Under the pieces are notes generated by a model. It had not been told where the DNA came from and did no database searches. It saw nothing but the letters and a program-made list of their open reading frames with translations. A stretch of 64,000 nt of DNA from JAICXG01 sp036494545. Lineage in GTDB: Bacteria; Verrucomicrobiota; Verrucomicrobiia; Chthoniobacterales; UBA10450. Within the stretch, counting starts at the first letter, position 1. Each line of letters begins with the position of its first letter. Made by a program: the position numbers and the translations under genes. The stretch lies in contig DASXOB010000002.1 of NCBI GenBank assembly GCA_036494545.1, positions 1 to 64,000 of the forward strand, read 5' to 3'. Shown here in pieces: positions 16,874-26,448 of the stretch.

Positions 16874-18370
16874 ATGAGAATACGGCCGATCTTAGCGCTA
16901 GTTATTTTATTAGTCGCCTCCGCCGACTGGACACGCGCCCAATCGGTGACTTTTCATCAAGCCTTCGGAAACCTCATCAGCGGGAGTGATAATCCCAATC
17001 AACATCGCGTACCCGATGCGAATCTCGATCCGGTTCGACGCTGGAACCAAATTGCGTGTATCGCTACTGGACTCGACCACACTCCAGTGATGCAGGGCGA
17101 ACAGCGTGTGTTCGGCGAACAGTTCGGTCCCTGCCGGGCTGCTCGCGCGATGGCGATTACTCACATTGCAATTTTCGACGCGGTAAATGCAATCGTCGGT
17201 GGTTATCAAAGTTATCTACCGCATGAGTCCGCTCCGTCGGGGACCTCGCTCCGCGTTGCCGTCGCCCAAGCGGGGCATGATACGCTCTCCTGGTTGTATC
17301 CATCGCAGAAGGATTCCTTTGATAACTGGCTCGCAGAGGATCTTGCAAAAGTCCCCCAAAACGGGCCACGGAATAAGGGCATTCGTCTCGGGACGGAAGT
17401 CGCAGCTGCAATCATTGCTGCTCGAACCAATGATGGATCGCAAATTCCGGAACCGGTACTTGGTGTCGGATGGTTCGCGAGCGATCAGCCCGGCCACTGG
17501 CGGCAAGATCCGATCGCCCAACAACCAATAGCCTTGGGCGCCTGGTGGAAATTGGTGCATCCCTTTGCCGTTGAGTCTGCCTCGCAATTCCGGGCCTCGG
17601 CACCGCCGGATCTTGCGAGCCAGGATTACGCGGACGCTTATAATACCGTAAAACCTTTGGGTGGTGACGGCGTCATCACGCGAACGACGCGAACCACAGA
17701 TCAGACTTACATCGCGATTTACTGGGCGTATGACGGAACACCGAGCCTATGTGCACCCCCGAGATTATACAATCAGGTGATGATTCAGTGTGCTAACGAC
17801 CACGACTTGAACGCAGCTAGTACGGCGCGCTTGCTCGCTTTGGGCAATGTCGCAATGGCTGATGCTGCGCTTGGGTGTTGGGAATCAAAATATTTTTGGG
17901 ACTTCTGGCGGCCAATTCTCGGTATTCGGGAATCTGATCCTGGTACCGGTCCGACTGGCAAGGGCGACGGCAATCCCAACACTAAAGGGGATGTTACCTA
18001 TTCACCGCTCGGAGCTCCGGCAAGTAATCTGACGGGGCCGAACTTCACGCCGCCATTTCCATCCTATCCTTCAGGACATGCTACGTTCGGAGGCGCAGTC
18101 TTCGAGGTCCTTCGCCGTTTCTTTGGCACCGACAATTTTACATTCACCTTTACCTCTGATGAATGGAATGGAGTAACCAAGGATAATCAGGGCAATATTC
18201 GTCCATTGATTCCGGAGACTTTCACCAGCTTCTCAGAGGCTGAAGAGGATAACGGACAAAGCCGAATTTACCTCGGGATTCACTTTTCGTTTGAGAAGAC
18301 AGCAGGAATCGCGATGGGCGAACAGATTGGCGACTATACGGCGGACAATTATTTCCTGCCGGTGCAATAG
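16874..18370 (+). CDS. Vanadium-dependent haloperoxidase / PAP2-like, second copy
   Basis: A 498-residue secreted protein with a standard signal peptide (MRIRPILALVILLVASADWTRA). Phosphatase/haloperoxidase motifs are present in order: KYFWDFWRP near 335-345, PFPSYPSGHATFGG near 393-406 and RIYLGIHFSFEKTAGIAMG near 460-480. This second family member differs in length and signal type from the copy at 14827, so it is an anciently diverged paralogue and not a recent duplication. The substrate is unknown. Together with the halogenase-like flavoprotein downstream it makes a cluster of potential halogenation enzymes. Confidence 0.85.
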   Translation: MRIRPILALVILLVASADWTRAQSVTFHQAFGNLISGSDNPNQHRVPDANLDPVRRWNQIACIATGLDHTPVMQGEQRVFGEQFGPCRAARAMAITHIAIFDAVNAIVGGYQSYLPHESAPSGTSLRVAVAQAGHDTLSWLYPSQKDSFDNWLAEDLAKVPQNGPRNKGIRLGTEVAAAIIAARTNDGSQIPEPVLGVGWFASDQPGHWRQDPIAQQPIALGAWWKLVHPFAVESASQFRASAPPDLASQDYADAYNTVKPLGGDGVITRTTRTTDQTYIAIYWAYDGTPSLCAPPRLYNQVMIQCANDHDLNAASTARLLALGNVAMADAALGCWESKYFWDFWRPILGIRESDPGTGPTGKGDGNPNTKGDVTYSPLGAPASNLTGPNFTPPFPSYPSGHATFGGAVFEVLRRFFGTDNFTFTFTSDEWNGVTKDNQGNIRPLIPETFTSFSEAEEDNGQSRIYLGIHFSFEKTAGIAMGEQIGDYTADNYFLPVQ

Positions 18371-18472
18371 GGCTTAGTTAATAAGCATGGGGAGCTGTTC
18401 GGGCTACCCACGCTTTGATCGCCGCTCGAGGAGAGTGGCTTCCACGGATGAAATGTCCCGGCATTTCAGGGC

Positions 18473-19291
18473 ATGAAGAATTTCACGGTAACAGAAAAGA
18501 TATTCCAAGTTCTAAGAGTCGGTGCTGCGATGTGTTTCATCGGCCATGGCGCCTTTGGCGTCATAACCAAACCCATTTGGTGCAATTACTTTGCCGTCTT
18601 CGGAATCGGCCACGACACGGCGTACCAGCTTATGCCGATTGTTGGCACGGCCGACATTCTAATGGGAATCAGCATGCTGGTTTATCCTACCCGCGCAGTG
18701 ACGATGTGGTTAGTCATCTGGGGAATCGTCACTGCGTCTCTGCGACCTCTTTCGGGAGAACCTTTTGCGGAATTGATCGAGCGGGCTGGCAATTATGGCG
18801 TGCCACTAAGCTTGATCCTTCTTTGTGGCGGATTCGCCCAGGTGAAACTGGCGCCGCTAAAACGAATCCGCGCCGTGACATCAGACCCCGAAACCTCGCG
18901 ATGGGTCTTTGCCTGCCTTAGTTTCACCACCTTCCTGCTTTTCGCGGGGCACGGCTGGCTGAATCTGATCGGCAAACCTGGCTTGCTAAGTCAATATCAA
19001 GCACTCGGCTTTAGCCAACCGGAAACAGTTGCGCATTTCTCTGGTGCATTTGAGCTTCTTTCCGCGATCGCCATCCTGGTGTTTCCTAATCGGCCACTGC
19101 TCCTGGTCCTCTTCGTCTGGAAAATGACTTCTGAACTCTTTTATCCACACTATGAGTTATTCGAATGGATCGAGCGCGGTGGTAGTTACACTGCAATTCT
19201 CGCGCTTTGGTTCTGCCTTGAGCCGAAAACGCGTCATGAAGCACAGGGACTTTCGGATGATCAGCTACCTGGGGCGCCGGTTAGAGCATAG
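18473..19291 (+). CDS. DoxX-like membrane protein
   Basis: A 272-residue protein with about seven or eight hydrophobic helices (for example VLRVGAAMCFIGHGAFGVIT, FTTFLLFAGHGWLNLIG). The FxGHG motif occurs twice, at about 25 and 147, which suggests an internal duplication of a four-helix DoxX/TQO-like unit. The function in this family is mostly unknown; some members assist quinone oxidoreductases. It is followed 2 bp later by the FKBP gene on the same strand, so the two are probably co-transcribed. Confidence 0.7.
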   Translation: MKNFTVTEKIFQVLRVGAAMCFIGHGAFGVITKPIWCNYFAVFGIGHDTAYQLMPIVGTADILMGISMLVYPTRAVTMWLVIWGIVTASLRPLSGEPFAELIERAGNYGVPLSLILLCGGFAQVKLAPLKRIRAVTSDPETSRWVFACLSFTTFLLFAGHGWLNLIGKPGLLSQYQALGFSQPETVAHFSGAFELLSAIAILVFPNRPLLLVLFVWKMTSELFYPHYELFEWIERGGSYTAILALWFCLEPKTRHEAQGLSDDQLPGAPVRA

Positions 19292-19293
19292 CT

Positions 19294-20061
19294 ATGGTCA
19301 AGAGTTTTTCTGTGAAGGTTTCTGTTTTCATCCTCGCTCTCGGGCTTCTTGGTGTTCCGCTCGGTTTCACCAGTGAACCGGAGCTAAAAGATCAAAAAAG
19401 CCAGCTGAGCTACGTCGTCGGGTTACAAACCGGTCAGTTGATTAAGAATCGGCAAATCGAAGTAAATGAGAAGTTGGTGGAAGCCGGCATCCGCGATGCC
19501 CTAAGCGGCAGGACGCCGCGTTTGACTGAGGGGGAAGTCAAAAGCTTGCTAGCTTCGATCGACACCAATTTCCTGGAAAGGCGCGCCGCCGATCGAAAAG
19601 CCGCAGGAGAAAGAAATGAGGCGGAGGGACCGAAATTCCTGGCGCAAAACAAGAACAAGGAAGGAGTGATAACAACCTCCAGCGGGTTGCAATACAAAAT
19701 CCTGCACGAAGGAAATGGCGCGATGCCAAGGGAAGCTGACCGTGTCGTCGTAAACTTTATCGGGATGACGATTGATGGGAAGGAATTCGAAAATACTTAT
19801 GACTCCGGACATGCGGAGACTATTCCCGTGGACCGAATGATCATGGGTTGGCGAGAGGCGTTGTTGTTGATGAAGTCCGGTTCGAAATACCGGCTCTTCG
19901 TCCCGCCCGAACTGGCATTTGGTGCGAGAGGAGCGGGAGCGATTGCGCCGAACGCGACCCTCATCTTTGACCTGGAATTGCTCGGCGTTGTGCCAGAGCC
20001 TTCAGCGCCTTCCAAGGCCCATGATACACCTCAGGCGTCTGTTTCTCCTAAGTCATCCTGA
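19294..20061 (+). CDS. FKBP-type peptidyl-prolyl isomerase, exported
   Basis: A 255-residue protein with a signal peptide (VKVSVFILALGLLGVPLG) and an FKBP N-terminal dimerisation part (SYVVGLQTGQLIKNRQIEVN, LTEGEVKSLLASID). A catalytic FKBP domain follows at about 130-235 (SGLQYKILHEGNG, GKEFENTYDSG, MIMGWREALLLMKSGSKYRL, PPELAFGARG, LIFDLELLGVVPE). It is of the FkpA/Mip type and helps fold proteins in the periplasm. Confidence 0.94.
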   Translation: MVKSFSVKVSVFILALGLLGVPLGFTSEPELKDQKSQLSYVVGLQTGQLIKNRQIEVNEKLVEAGIRDALSGRTPRLTEGEVKSLLASIDTNFLERRAADRKAAGERNEAEGPKFLAQNKNKEGVITTSSGLQYKILHEGNGAMPREADRVVVNFIGMTIDGKEFENTYDSGHAETIPVDRMIMGWREALLLMKSGSKYRLFVPPELAFGARGAGAIAPNATLIFDLELLGVVPEPSAPSKAHDTPQASVSPKSS

Positions 20062-20197
20062 GTTCTGTAGGCGCAAATGCATCGAGATTGAGCTCTGATT
20101 GCTGATTCAGCGATCATAGCAAGGGGCAGCGAGCCGCAGAGAATAAATGGCCTCCCGGTCGTTTGCTTCCGACGCGAGTTTGCTAACTTGTCGGTTC

Positions 20198-21499
20198 ATG
20201 CCTGAATCGATCTACGACGTGGCGATTATCGGCGGCGGTCCGGCTGGGAGTACGGCTGCGACCCTGCTCGCCCGCGCCGGTCGTCGCGTGATCGTTTGCG
20301 AACGAGAAAAGTTTCCGCGCTTTCACATCGGCGAGTCGCTTCTGCCGGTGAGCATGAAGACGTTCACCCGCCTCGGTGTCCACGAAAAATTCGAGCGCGC
20401 CGGATTCCCAAGAAAATTCGGCGGCGAAATGACGAGCGCCTGTTCGGAAAAAGGGGTGAAGTTTTACTTCAAAGACGGTTACGGGTCGCAAACTGAGTAC
20501 TCCTACCAAGTATCGCGGGCTGAGTTCGACAAGGTGCTGCTCGATCACGCGAGGGAAAACGGTGCCGAAGTGCGGGAGGAGACAGTCGTTAGGCGGGTGG
20601 AGTTTTTCCCCGACCTCGTCGAGCTTCATCTGCAGGAGAAATCCGGCACGGCCGAGAAGATTGCCGCTCGCTACGTCATCGACGCCAGCGGACGCCATTC
20701 GGTCATCGGAAGCCATTTCAAGCTCAAGGAAGCGTATCCACACCTGCACAAGATCTCGATCTTCGCGCATTATGAAGGGGTGAAATTGGAAGAGGGCCGC
20801 GACGCCAACCTGACTCGCCAGGTGCGCTCGGCGGACCGTTGGTTTTGGTGGATTCCTTTGCCTAACGACCGCTCGAGCCTCGGGGTGGTGCTCGACAGTG
20901 AGATCTACCGGCAAACAAGGAAATCGCCTGAACAGTTTCTCGAAGAATCCCTGGCCGAACAGCCGTTCCTCGCCCGGCGCATGATTCACGCCCGCCGGGT
21001 CACGCCCGTATATGCGAGTGCGGATTTTTCCTACCGCCTAACGAAATTAACCGGCGAACGCTGGATGCTGGCGGGTGACGCCGCCGGGTTTATTGACCCG
21101 GTTTTTAGCAGTGGAGTATTCCTTGCCTTCCTCGCGGCTGAAGCAGCCGCCGATATTCTCAACGTCGTGCTCGATAACCCGCGGAAAGCGCGCCGGCTCT
21201 TTGCCGGGTACGAGCGCCGGCTGCGAACTGCGATGAAAGGCTATCTTCGCTTCGTCAACGCCTGGTATTCGAAGGAATTCATCGAGGTTTTTCTCTATCC
21301 CCAGGATGTCTGCCAAATCCCGCCAGCCGTAAACGCAGTCCTTGGCGGCAACATCACCGGGAGTTTCGCCATCCGCTGGCGAATGGCTGCCTTCTACTTC
21401 ATCGTTTGGCTGCAACGTTACCTCCCCCTTTGTCCTCGACGCACCCTCGTCCCGCCGAAGCGAGAGGAATTGACCGAAACGTTGCGTCCGGCAGCCTGA
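20198..21499 (+). CDS. FAD-dependent halogenase-like / geranylgeranyl-reductase-like oxidoreductase
   Basis: A 433-residue flavoprotein. The start at 20198 places the Rossmann dinucleotide motif at the right spot (IYDVAIIGGGPAGSTAATLL). Downstream signatures are CEREKFPRFHIGESLLP, GRxS-type DASGRHSVIG near 170 and WMLAGDAAGFIDPVFSSGVF near 290. The family includes tryptophan-halogenase-like enzymes and geranylgeranyl reductases. The signature does not separate the two, and a lipid or polyene substrate is possible given the neighbours. A lipoprotein, an exporter and a LolA-like gene follow on the same strand with gaps of 5, 16 and 106 bp. A truncated copy of the 5' end lies at 16669. Motif copies sit in frame as VVRR, LPND and RLTK. 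Confidence 0.88.
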   Translation: MPESIYDVAIIGGGPAGSTAATLLARAGRRVIVCEREKFPRFHIGESLLPVSMKTFTRLGVHEKFERAGFPRKFGGEMTSACSEKGVKFYFKDGYGSQTEYSYQVSRAEFDKVLLDHARENGAEVREETVVRRVEFFPDLVELHLQEKSGTAEKIAARYVIDASGRHSVIGSHFKLKEAYPHLHKISIFAHYEGVKLEEGRDANLTRQVRSADRWFWWIPLPNDRSSLGVVLDSEIYRQTRKSPEQFLEESLAEQPFLARRMIHARRVTPVYASADFSYRLTKLTGERWMLAGDAAGFIDPVFSSGVFLAFLAAEAAADILNVVLDNPRKARRLFAGYERRLRTAMKGYLRFVNAWYSKEFIEVFLYPQDVCQIPPAVNAVLGGNITGSFAIRWRMAAFYFIVWLQRYLPLCPRRTLVPPKREELTETLRPAA

Positions 21500-21504
21500 C
21501 GAGG

Positions 21505-21930
21505 ATGAGTTCTTCGCCTCGCCTCGTCGGCCTTGTTCTTCTTGCTCTCGCCTGCCTGACGAGCTGCGCCGCTTATCGTCATCAGCTTGCTCAGCCCACT
21601 CCGGAATGGCAATCGCGCATCGGGCAATTGCAGTATCGAGGACCGAAGACTGCTCTTATTGGCGAAGTGCTGGTGCGCTATTCGAGCGCTGGCGATTTTG
21701 AACTGACGTTCACCAAAGGCCCCGGCGTTCCACTCCTCACCGTGCGACAGGACGACAAATTCGTTCGGGTGAGCGGGCCCCTGGCGCGCGGTTCGTGGTC
21801 GGGTCCGCCTGAGGACGCACCGGAGCGGCTCCGCGGCTGGGTTTCGTTGCGCGACGTTCTTCTCCGTTCGCCTAACGAACCACTTGTTCGCCACTCACTC
21901 GGGCGCGATCGGTTTACCTTCGCTTTCTGA
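21505..21930 (+). CDS. Small lipoprotein in exporter operon
   Basis: A 141-residue protein starting MSSSPRLVGLVLLALACLTS with lipobox LTSCAA. The mature part contains QSRIGQLQYRGPKTALIGEV and GDFELTFTKGPGVPLLTVRQ. This beta-rich layout is like the lipoproteins found beside MMPL exporters in aryl-polyene-type clusters, but the match to that family is my inference and not certain. It begins 5 bp after the flavoprotein gene and ends 16 bp before the exporter, so all three should be one transcript. A motif copy is read as SPNE. Confidence 0.6.
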   Translation: MSSSPRLVGLVLLALACLTSCAAYRHQLAQPTPEWQSRIGQLQYRGPKTALIGEVLVRYSSAGDFELTFTKGPGVPLLTVRQDDKFVRVSGPLARGSWSGPPEDAPERLRGWVSLRDVLLRSPNEPLVRHSLGRDRFTFAF

Positions 21931-21946
21931 CTCCGCGCAGTCGCTG

Positions 21947-24439
21947 ATGTTGTACTCCGAAATTGTCGCTCGTCTTGTCACTCAGCGGCGCGGTTTCGTC
22001 TGGCTGGGGGTCGCAATCGTTGCGGCGCTGAGCGTTCTCATCCTCATCGCACGATTGCGGCTCGACACCGAGGTCCTGGATCTCCTTCCAGGAAAATTCA
22101 AGTCGGTGCAGGGTTTGAGAACTTACAACCGCGAATTCGCCCAGACACGCGAGCTTACCTTCGCCCTGCTCGCTCAGCCTGACGACATTGAGCGTCTCGA
22201 CGAGTTTGCTCCCATTTTCGCGGAACGACTCCGCCGGCAACCGTGGACGACACGCGTCCTGAGCGGCTCGCCCATGGAAGCGCCCGAGGGCATTCCCGAT
22301 CTGCAACGCATCGCAATCCCGCTTCTCCTCAACCTCGATCCTAAATCGTTCGAGGAAACGATTACGGTCCTTGAGCCCGCGAAACTCCAGGCGCGTCTTG
22401 CCCGGCTGCACGAGGAGATCGAAGGGAGTTCGCCGCGGCCGGAAATGGAACTGCAATTGGATCCGTTAGGCGTGGTCGCGCCCGCGCTCAAGCCTTTCGC
22501 GGGGAATGCCGCACTCGAACAGGATCAACCGCTCACTTCGCCCGATCGGACTTTGCGCGTCATCCTTGCGGTTACGAACCAACCCGGCATTGGAGCCTTT
22601 GATTGCCAAAGGCTGATGGACAAGGTGAATGCCTTTCGCGCTCAGGCGGGAGCAGGATGGGAGGGTCGCAGTCCGTTGCGAATCCTCGTCACCGGCCGTT
22701 CGGCTTATGTCGCGGAGATTTCGCGCAGCATGCGGCACGACATCGTCGTCACTCTCATCGGTTCGATGCTGCTCGTGGGTGGAGTTTTTTTTGCGGGTTT
22801 TCATCGCTGGCTTCCTCTGATTGGGATGGGCTTTTCCCTTCTGCTTTGCTGCCTCGTGGCGCTCGCTGTTGGGCTCCTCATCTTTCAAGAGCTCAACATG
22901 GTGACGATCGGAATGTGCGCCATCCTCATCGGGCTGGGCGTCGATTTCGCCATCCTGATTTTTGGCCGCTACCAGCAGGCGCGTTTGGAAGGAAGCGAGC
23001 ATCCGGCCGCGATTGCCGACGCGATTACCAGTCTGGGTCGCGCAATTTTCTTTGGCGCCCTAACGACCGCGGTTGGTTTTCTGGCTCTGCTTCTCGCCGG
23101 TTCGGCGGGTTTCACTCAGCTCGGGGTGCTGATCGCGATCGGCATTCTGGTGGCGGGAGTGTGCATGACGAGCGTGTTCTTCCTTTTCACCCGTCCGCGT
23201 TCCCTGCCACCGCGGCACGATTGGATTTTTTGGCTCGTCAGGCAATACGTCCGCCGGATGCTGCGTGCGCCCCGGCTCATTCTCTGGCCCGCACTCCTTG
23301 TGCTCGTCATCCTTTTCGCGATTGCGCTTCTGCCGCAATGGCCGCTCGTCTTTGACGCCAGCGCACGCTCCATGGAACCAAAATCCAGCGCCGCCGGATA
23401 CGCTCTCGCGACCATCATGGAACGGATGCCCGTGCGCTGGGAACCCGTCCTCGGAATCGTGCGCGCGCCTAACGAAGAAAGGTTGCACGAATACTGGCAA
23501 AAGGTCGAAGCCCGCTGGCATGACGCCGAGCGTCGCGGCGAGATTAAGAATTTCTCCACTCCGGCCGCGCTCGCCCTTTCGCCGCGCCTCATGGAATCCA
23601 ACCGGCTCCGCCTCGGCTCGGTAGAATTTTCCGCCACACGGCGCGCCCTCGATGCCGCGGTCGCGAAAGAAGGATTCAGCCACCAGGCCTTCGCCCCGGC
23701 CTTCGAGCTCCTCGAACAACTTGAAGCCGTCGCACGCGGGACGATTCCCATTCCAAACTGGCGCGGGGCTTTGCCGCCCAGTTCACCCTGGTGGTTTCTG
23801 GTCGATCGATATTTTGCCCAGGATCCATTGCTCACCGTCGGCTTCGTCACGACCAGGCAACCAGTTGCAACTCCCGCGCAAAAGGAAATGCTGGAGCGCG
23901 AGCTGCCGGTCGCCGGTGTGCCGATGACGCTCTCCGGCTGGAGCTTCACCCTCACCGATCTCATCCCATGGTCGCATCGGCAGTTGATCCTCATCAGCAC
24001 GCTGATGGCTTTCTTCGACGCTGCACTTCTGGCGGTCTTGTATCGCGATTGGCGGCTCTGGCTCGTGCAAATTTTCACTCTCGCACTCGCCATTGGCGCG
24101 ATGATCGCAACGATGAAAATTGCCCGGATCCCGCTCAACTTGCTCAACGTTCTTGCCTTTCGGCTCGTCCTCGCGATCGGCGTCGATTACGGCATTTACG
24201 TCCTGCTTGTCTGGCAAAAAGCCCGCGCGCTCGAGCATGACGTGACCGGCGTGCTCAAGCCGGTTCTCCTTGCCGGGTTGACCGCCATCGCCGGTTTTGG
24301 TTCGTTAGGCATTGCCAATAATCCGACCCTGAGCGGACTCGGCGTCGCCTGTGCCATTGGTCTCGCCTGGAGCCTGTTTGCCACCATTTTCTTCACCCTT
24401 CCCGCCGCCGCGGCGATGAATGCAAAGAACTCTGCCTGA
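21947..24439 (+). CDS. MMPL/RND-family exporter
   Basis: An 830-residue transporter with the duplicated RND layout: helix 1 near residue 20 (VWLGVAIVAALSVLILIARL), a periplasmic domain, five helices near 260-430 (IVVTLIGSMLLVGGVFFAGF, NMVTIGMCAILIGLGVDFAI), then a second half with helices near 470 and 690-820 (LIPWSHRQLILISTLMAFFD, AFRLVLAIGVDYGIYVLLVW). GLGVDFAI and AIGVDYGIY hold the membrane Asp residues used for proton coupling. Length and context fit exporters of lipids, either aryl-polyene type or the hopanoid-associated HpnN type. A squalene/phytoene synthase lies 3 kb downstream. The choice between these is open. Confidence 0.88.
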   Translation: MLYSEIVARLVTQRRGFVWLGVAIVAALSVLILIARLRLDTEVLDLLPGKFKSVQGLRTYNREFAQTRELTFALLAQPDDIERLDEFAPIFAERLRRQPWTTRVLSGSPMEAPEGIPDLQRIAIPLLLNLDPKSFEETITVLEPAKLQARLARLHEEIEGSSPRPEMELQLDPLGVVAPALKPFAGNAALEQDQPLTSPDRTLRVILAVTNQPGIGAFDCQRLMDKVNAFRAQAGAGWEGRSPLRILVTGRSAYVAEISRSMRHDIVVTLIGSMLLVGGVFFAGFHRWLPLIGMGFSLLLCCLVALAVGLLIFQELNMVTIGMCAILIGLGVDFAILIFGRYQQARLEGSEHPAAIADAITSLGRAIFFGALTTAVGFLALLLAGSAGFTQLGVLIAIGILVAGVCMTSVFFLFTRPRSLPPRHDWIFWLVRQYVRRMLRAPRLILWPALLVLVILFAIALLPQWPLVFDASARSMEPKSSAAGYALATIMERMPVRWEPVLGIVRAPNEERLHEYWQKVEARWHDAERRGEIKNFSTPAALALSPRLMESNRLRLGSVEFSATRRALDAAVAKEGFSHQAFAPAFELLEQLEAVARGTIPIPNWRGALPPSSPWWFLVDRYFAQDPLLTVGFVTTRQPVATPAQKEMLERELPVAGVPMTLSGWSFTLTDLIPWSHRQLILISTLMAFFDAALLAVLYRDWRLWLVQIFTLALAIGAMIATMKIARIPLNLLNVLAFRLVLAIGVDYGIYVLLVWQKARALEHDVTGVLKPVLLAGLTAIAGFGSLGIANNPTLSGLGVACAIGLAWSLFATIFFTLPAAAAMNAKNSA

Positions 24440-24545
24440 TGCGTCGCCCGCTTACTGCGACCAACTCGCCAGGCGCCAACCGCTAGCGCGAGAGTTCGAT
24501 TAATCCATTTCGTTCTCTCTCGAGAAACGATTCAATCGTCAACTC

Positions 24546-25217
24546 ATGATCTCTCGTTACGTCCCTTGCTTCGTCTTGCTTTTCTGCTTGTTCGTCGACT
24601 TCCTCGCTGCCGAGCCGCTCGCGCCTAACGACGTGAAGGTTTTACTTGAGCGCATCCGCACCAAGCGCGCTGCCGCCCCGCAGGTGCAGGCTGAGTTCGA
24701 AGAGGAAAAAGAGGTTCACTTCATGAACAAACCCATCAGCGGCTCAGGCCGGGTTTGGTTTGCCGCTCCGAACAAGTTTCGTCGCGAATTGAACGGCAAT
24801 TCACCGAGCGTAACGGTGAGCGATGGTCAGCAACTCTGGATTTACTACCCGAAGTTTCAATCGGCCGAGCACTATTCGTTAGGCAAGCATTCGCCTCTCG
24901 ACGCCGGCATCGCTGCCATCACTGCCGCGCTCAACCTGGAAAATGTCGAAAGCAGCTATCACATCACTGGGAGCAAGACCGCCGCTGGCTATGAGCTCCA
25001 ACTCCTTCCACGCAATCCATCGCTGAAACGGCTTCTCAAGACCTTTACCATCCAGATGAACGGTGACCTGCAAGTGCAACGCACCGAAATGACCCAGCCC
25101 AGCGGTGATCACATCGTCACTATCTACAGGAACGAATCGCGTAATCCGATTCCTCCCGATACTTTCGAGTTCAAACCGCCGCCGGGCACGATTGTCACCA
25201 CCCCGCTCGGTCATTAG
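24546..25217 (+). CDS. LolA-like outer-membrane lipid/lipoprotein carrier
   Basis: A 223-residue periplasmic protein with a signal peptide (MISRYVPCFVLLFCLFVDFL). The LolA fold is indicated by QVQAEFEEEKEVHFMNKPIS, SGRVWFAAPNKFRRELNGNS, VTVSDGQQLWIYYPKF and YELQLLPRNPSLKRLLKTF. It probably ferries lipoproteins or lipids across the periplasm, plausibly for the MMPL exporter just upstream. It may be a specialised paralogue and not the housekeeping LolA. The motif appears twice in frame (APND at 24623, YSLG at 24876). Confidence 0.85.
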   Translation: MISRYVPCFVLLFCLFVDFLAAEPLAPNDVKVLLERIRTKRAAAPQVQAEFEEEKEVHFMNKPISGSGRVWFAAPNKFRRELNGNSPSVTVSDGQQLWIYYPKFQSAEHYSLGKHSPLDAGIAAITAALNLENVESSYHITGSKTAAGYELQLLPRNPSLKRLLKTFTIQMNGDLQVQRTEMTQPSGDHIVTIYRNESRNPIPPDTFEFKPPPGTIVTTPLGH

Positions 25218-25278
25218 ACGAACGCCGCCGTTCTTGCGCCCGATTTTGAAAATTCCATTCCTCGGCTAGCGTTCGCGC

Positions 25279-26403
25279 ATGTTTCGACCGCGCTACATCA
25301 AGCATAGCCATCTTCTCATTCGGCACGCCGAAAAGCTGGTTCGTTATCGACGCGATCAGCTGAGCGCAGAGGCTATCGCTGCAATCAAAGCCCAGATCGA
25401 CAAAGTCGGCTCCGCCATGAAGGCGCGCGACCAACGACTTACCCACGAGGAATCGGAGAGACTCGATGCGCTGCTCAACAAGTATACTCCGCCGCCCAAG
25501 GACGCGGTCTGGCGGGAGAATGTCGAGGTCATCCTGGTTGCGATTGTGGTCGCGATCGGGATTCGCTCTTATTTCATTCAGCCCTTTAAGATCCCGACCG
25601 GCTCGATGCAGCCGACCCTCAACGGCATTATCGGTCATCCTACGACCAAGCCTGCGCCTAACATTTTTCGCCAGGTCCTCGAGTTTGTAGCCCTCGGTCG
25701 TAACTATATCAACGTTGTTTCCGGTACCGATAACACCGTTTCAAATATTACTTCGCGAAAGTTCCTCTTCTTTTTCACCTTCTCCCGCATCGATTGCGAT
25801 CATCAATCCTTCACCGTCTACGCGCCGCCGGAAATTCTACGGCAGGATTTTCAAGTCTATCCCGGCAATACTTATCGGCAGGGGCAAATTATAGCGCGCG
25901 GGGCCATTGATACAGGCGATCAGGTTTTCGTGGATAAGTTCAGCTATAACTTTGTTCATCCGACTCGCGGCGACGTTTTTGTCTTTCGGACTGATCATAT
26001 CTTTGGGATTCGCGAGGATCCCGAGTTCGGCGCCCCATTTTTCATCAAGCGACTCACAGGTACACCTGGCGATACGTTGCGAATCGATTCGCCCAACCTC
26101 TATGTGAATGGCCAGCCGGCCGAAAGCTTTGGCACGCGACGGGTCATGGCGGCACGAACGCCTTATCGTGGTTACTCTCAGGGCCCGCCGCGGATCGAGC
26201 TGGGCCCGGGGATGTCTCTCCCCGGGCTATCTACTCCCGACGCCACCCTGGCCGTTCCTCCGCATCGTTACTTCGCCATGGGAGATAACAGTTACAATAG
26301 TTACGATAGCCGCTACTGGGGCCCTGTTCCGGAAGAGAACATTGTCGGTCGCGGTCTTTTTGTCTACTGGCCTTTCAATTCACATTGGGGCTTTATTCGT
26401 TAG
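25279..26403 (+). CDS. lepB: Signal peptidase I
   Basis: A 374-residue membrane-bound signal peptidase. Family motifs are FIQPFKIPTGSMQPTLNG with the catalytic Ser near residue 112, FIKRLTGTPGDTLRI with the catalytic Lys, and HRYFAMGDNSYNSYDSRYWG with GRGLFVYWPF. An N-terminal charged segment (about 1-75) precedes the membrane anchor (VEVILVAIVVAIGIRSYFIQ). It removes signal peptides from exported proteins. A 90-residue insertion between the Ser and Lys blocks makes it longer than the E. coli enzyme. The TAG stop is formed by a motif copy at 26397. It follows lolA by 61 bp on the same strand. Confidence 0.95.
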   Translation: MFRPRYIKHSHLLIRHAEKLVRYRRDQLSAEAIAAIKAQIDKVGSAMKARDQRLTHEESERLDALLNKYTPPPKDAVWRENVEVILVAIVVAIGIRSYFIQPFKIPTGSMQPTLNGIIGHPTTKPAPNIFRQVLEFVALGRNYINVVSGTDNTVSNITSRKFLFFFTFSRIDCDHQSFTVYAPPEILRQDFQVYPGNTYRQGQIIARGAIDTGDQVFVDKFSYNFVHPTRGDVFVFRTDHIFGIREDPEFGAPFFIKRLTGTPGDTLRIDSPNLYVNGQPAESFGTRRVMAARTPYRGYSQGPPRIELGPGMSLPGLSTPDATLAVPPHRYFAMGDNSYNSYDSRYWGPVPEENIVGRGLFVYWPFNSHWGFIR

Positions 26404-26424
26404 GCCAAATACCTTGCCATGATT

Positions 26425-26448
26425 GAGTAATGGAGGGCATCATTACTC
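26425..26448. promoter_or_regulatory. Hairpin containing the start codon of the next gene
   Basis: GAGTAATG (26425-26432) and CATTACTC (26441-26448) are perfect 8-bp arms with an 8-base loop. The ATG of the 26430 gene lies in the 5' arm. If transcribed, the hairpin would cover that start and could make its translation depend on upstream ribosomes. This may be incidental. Confidence 0.3.
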
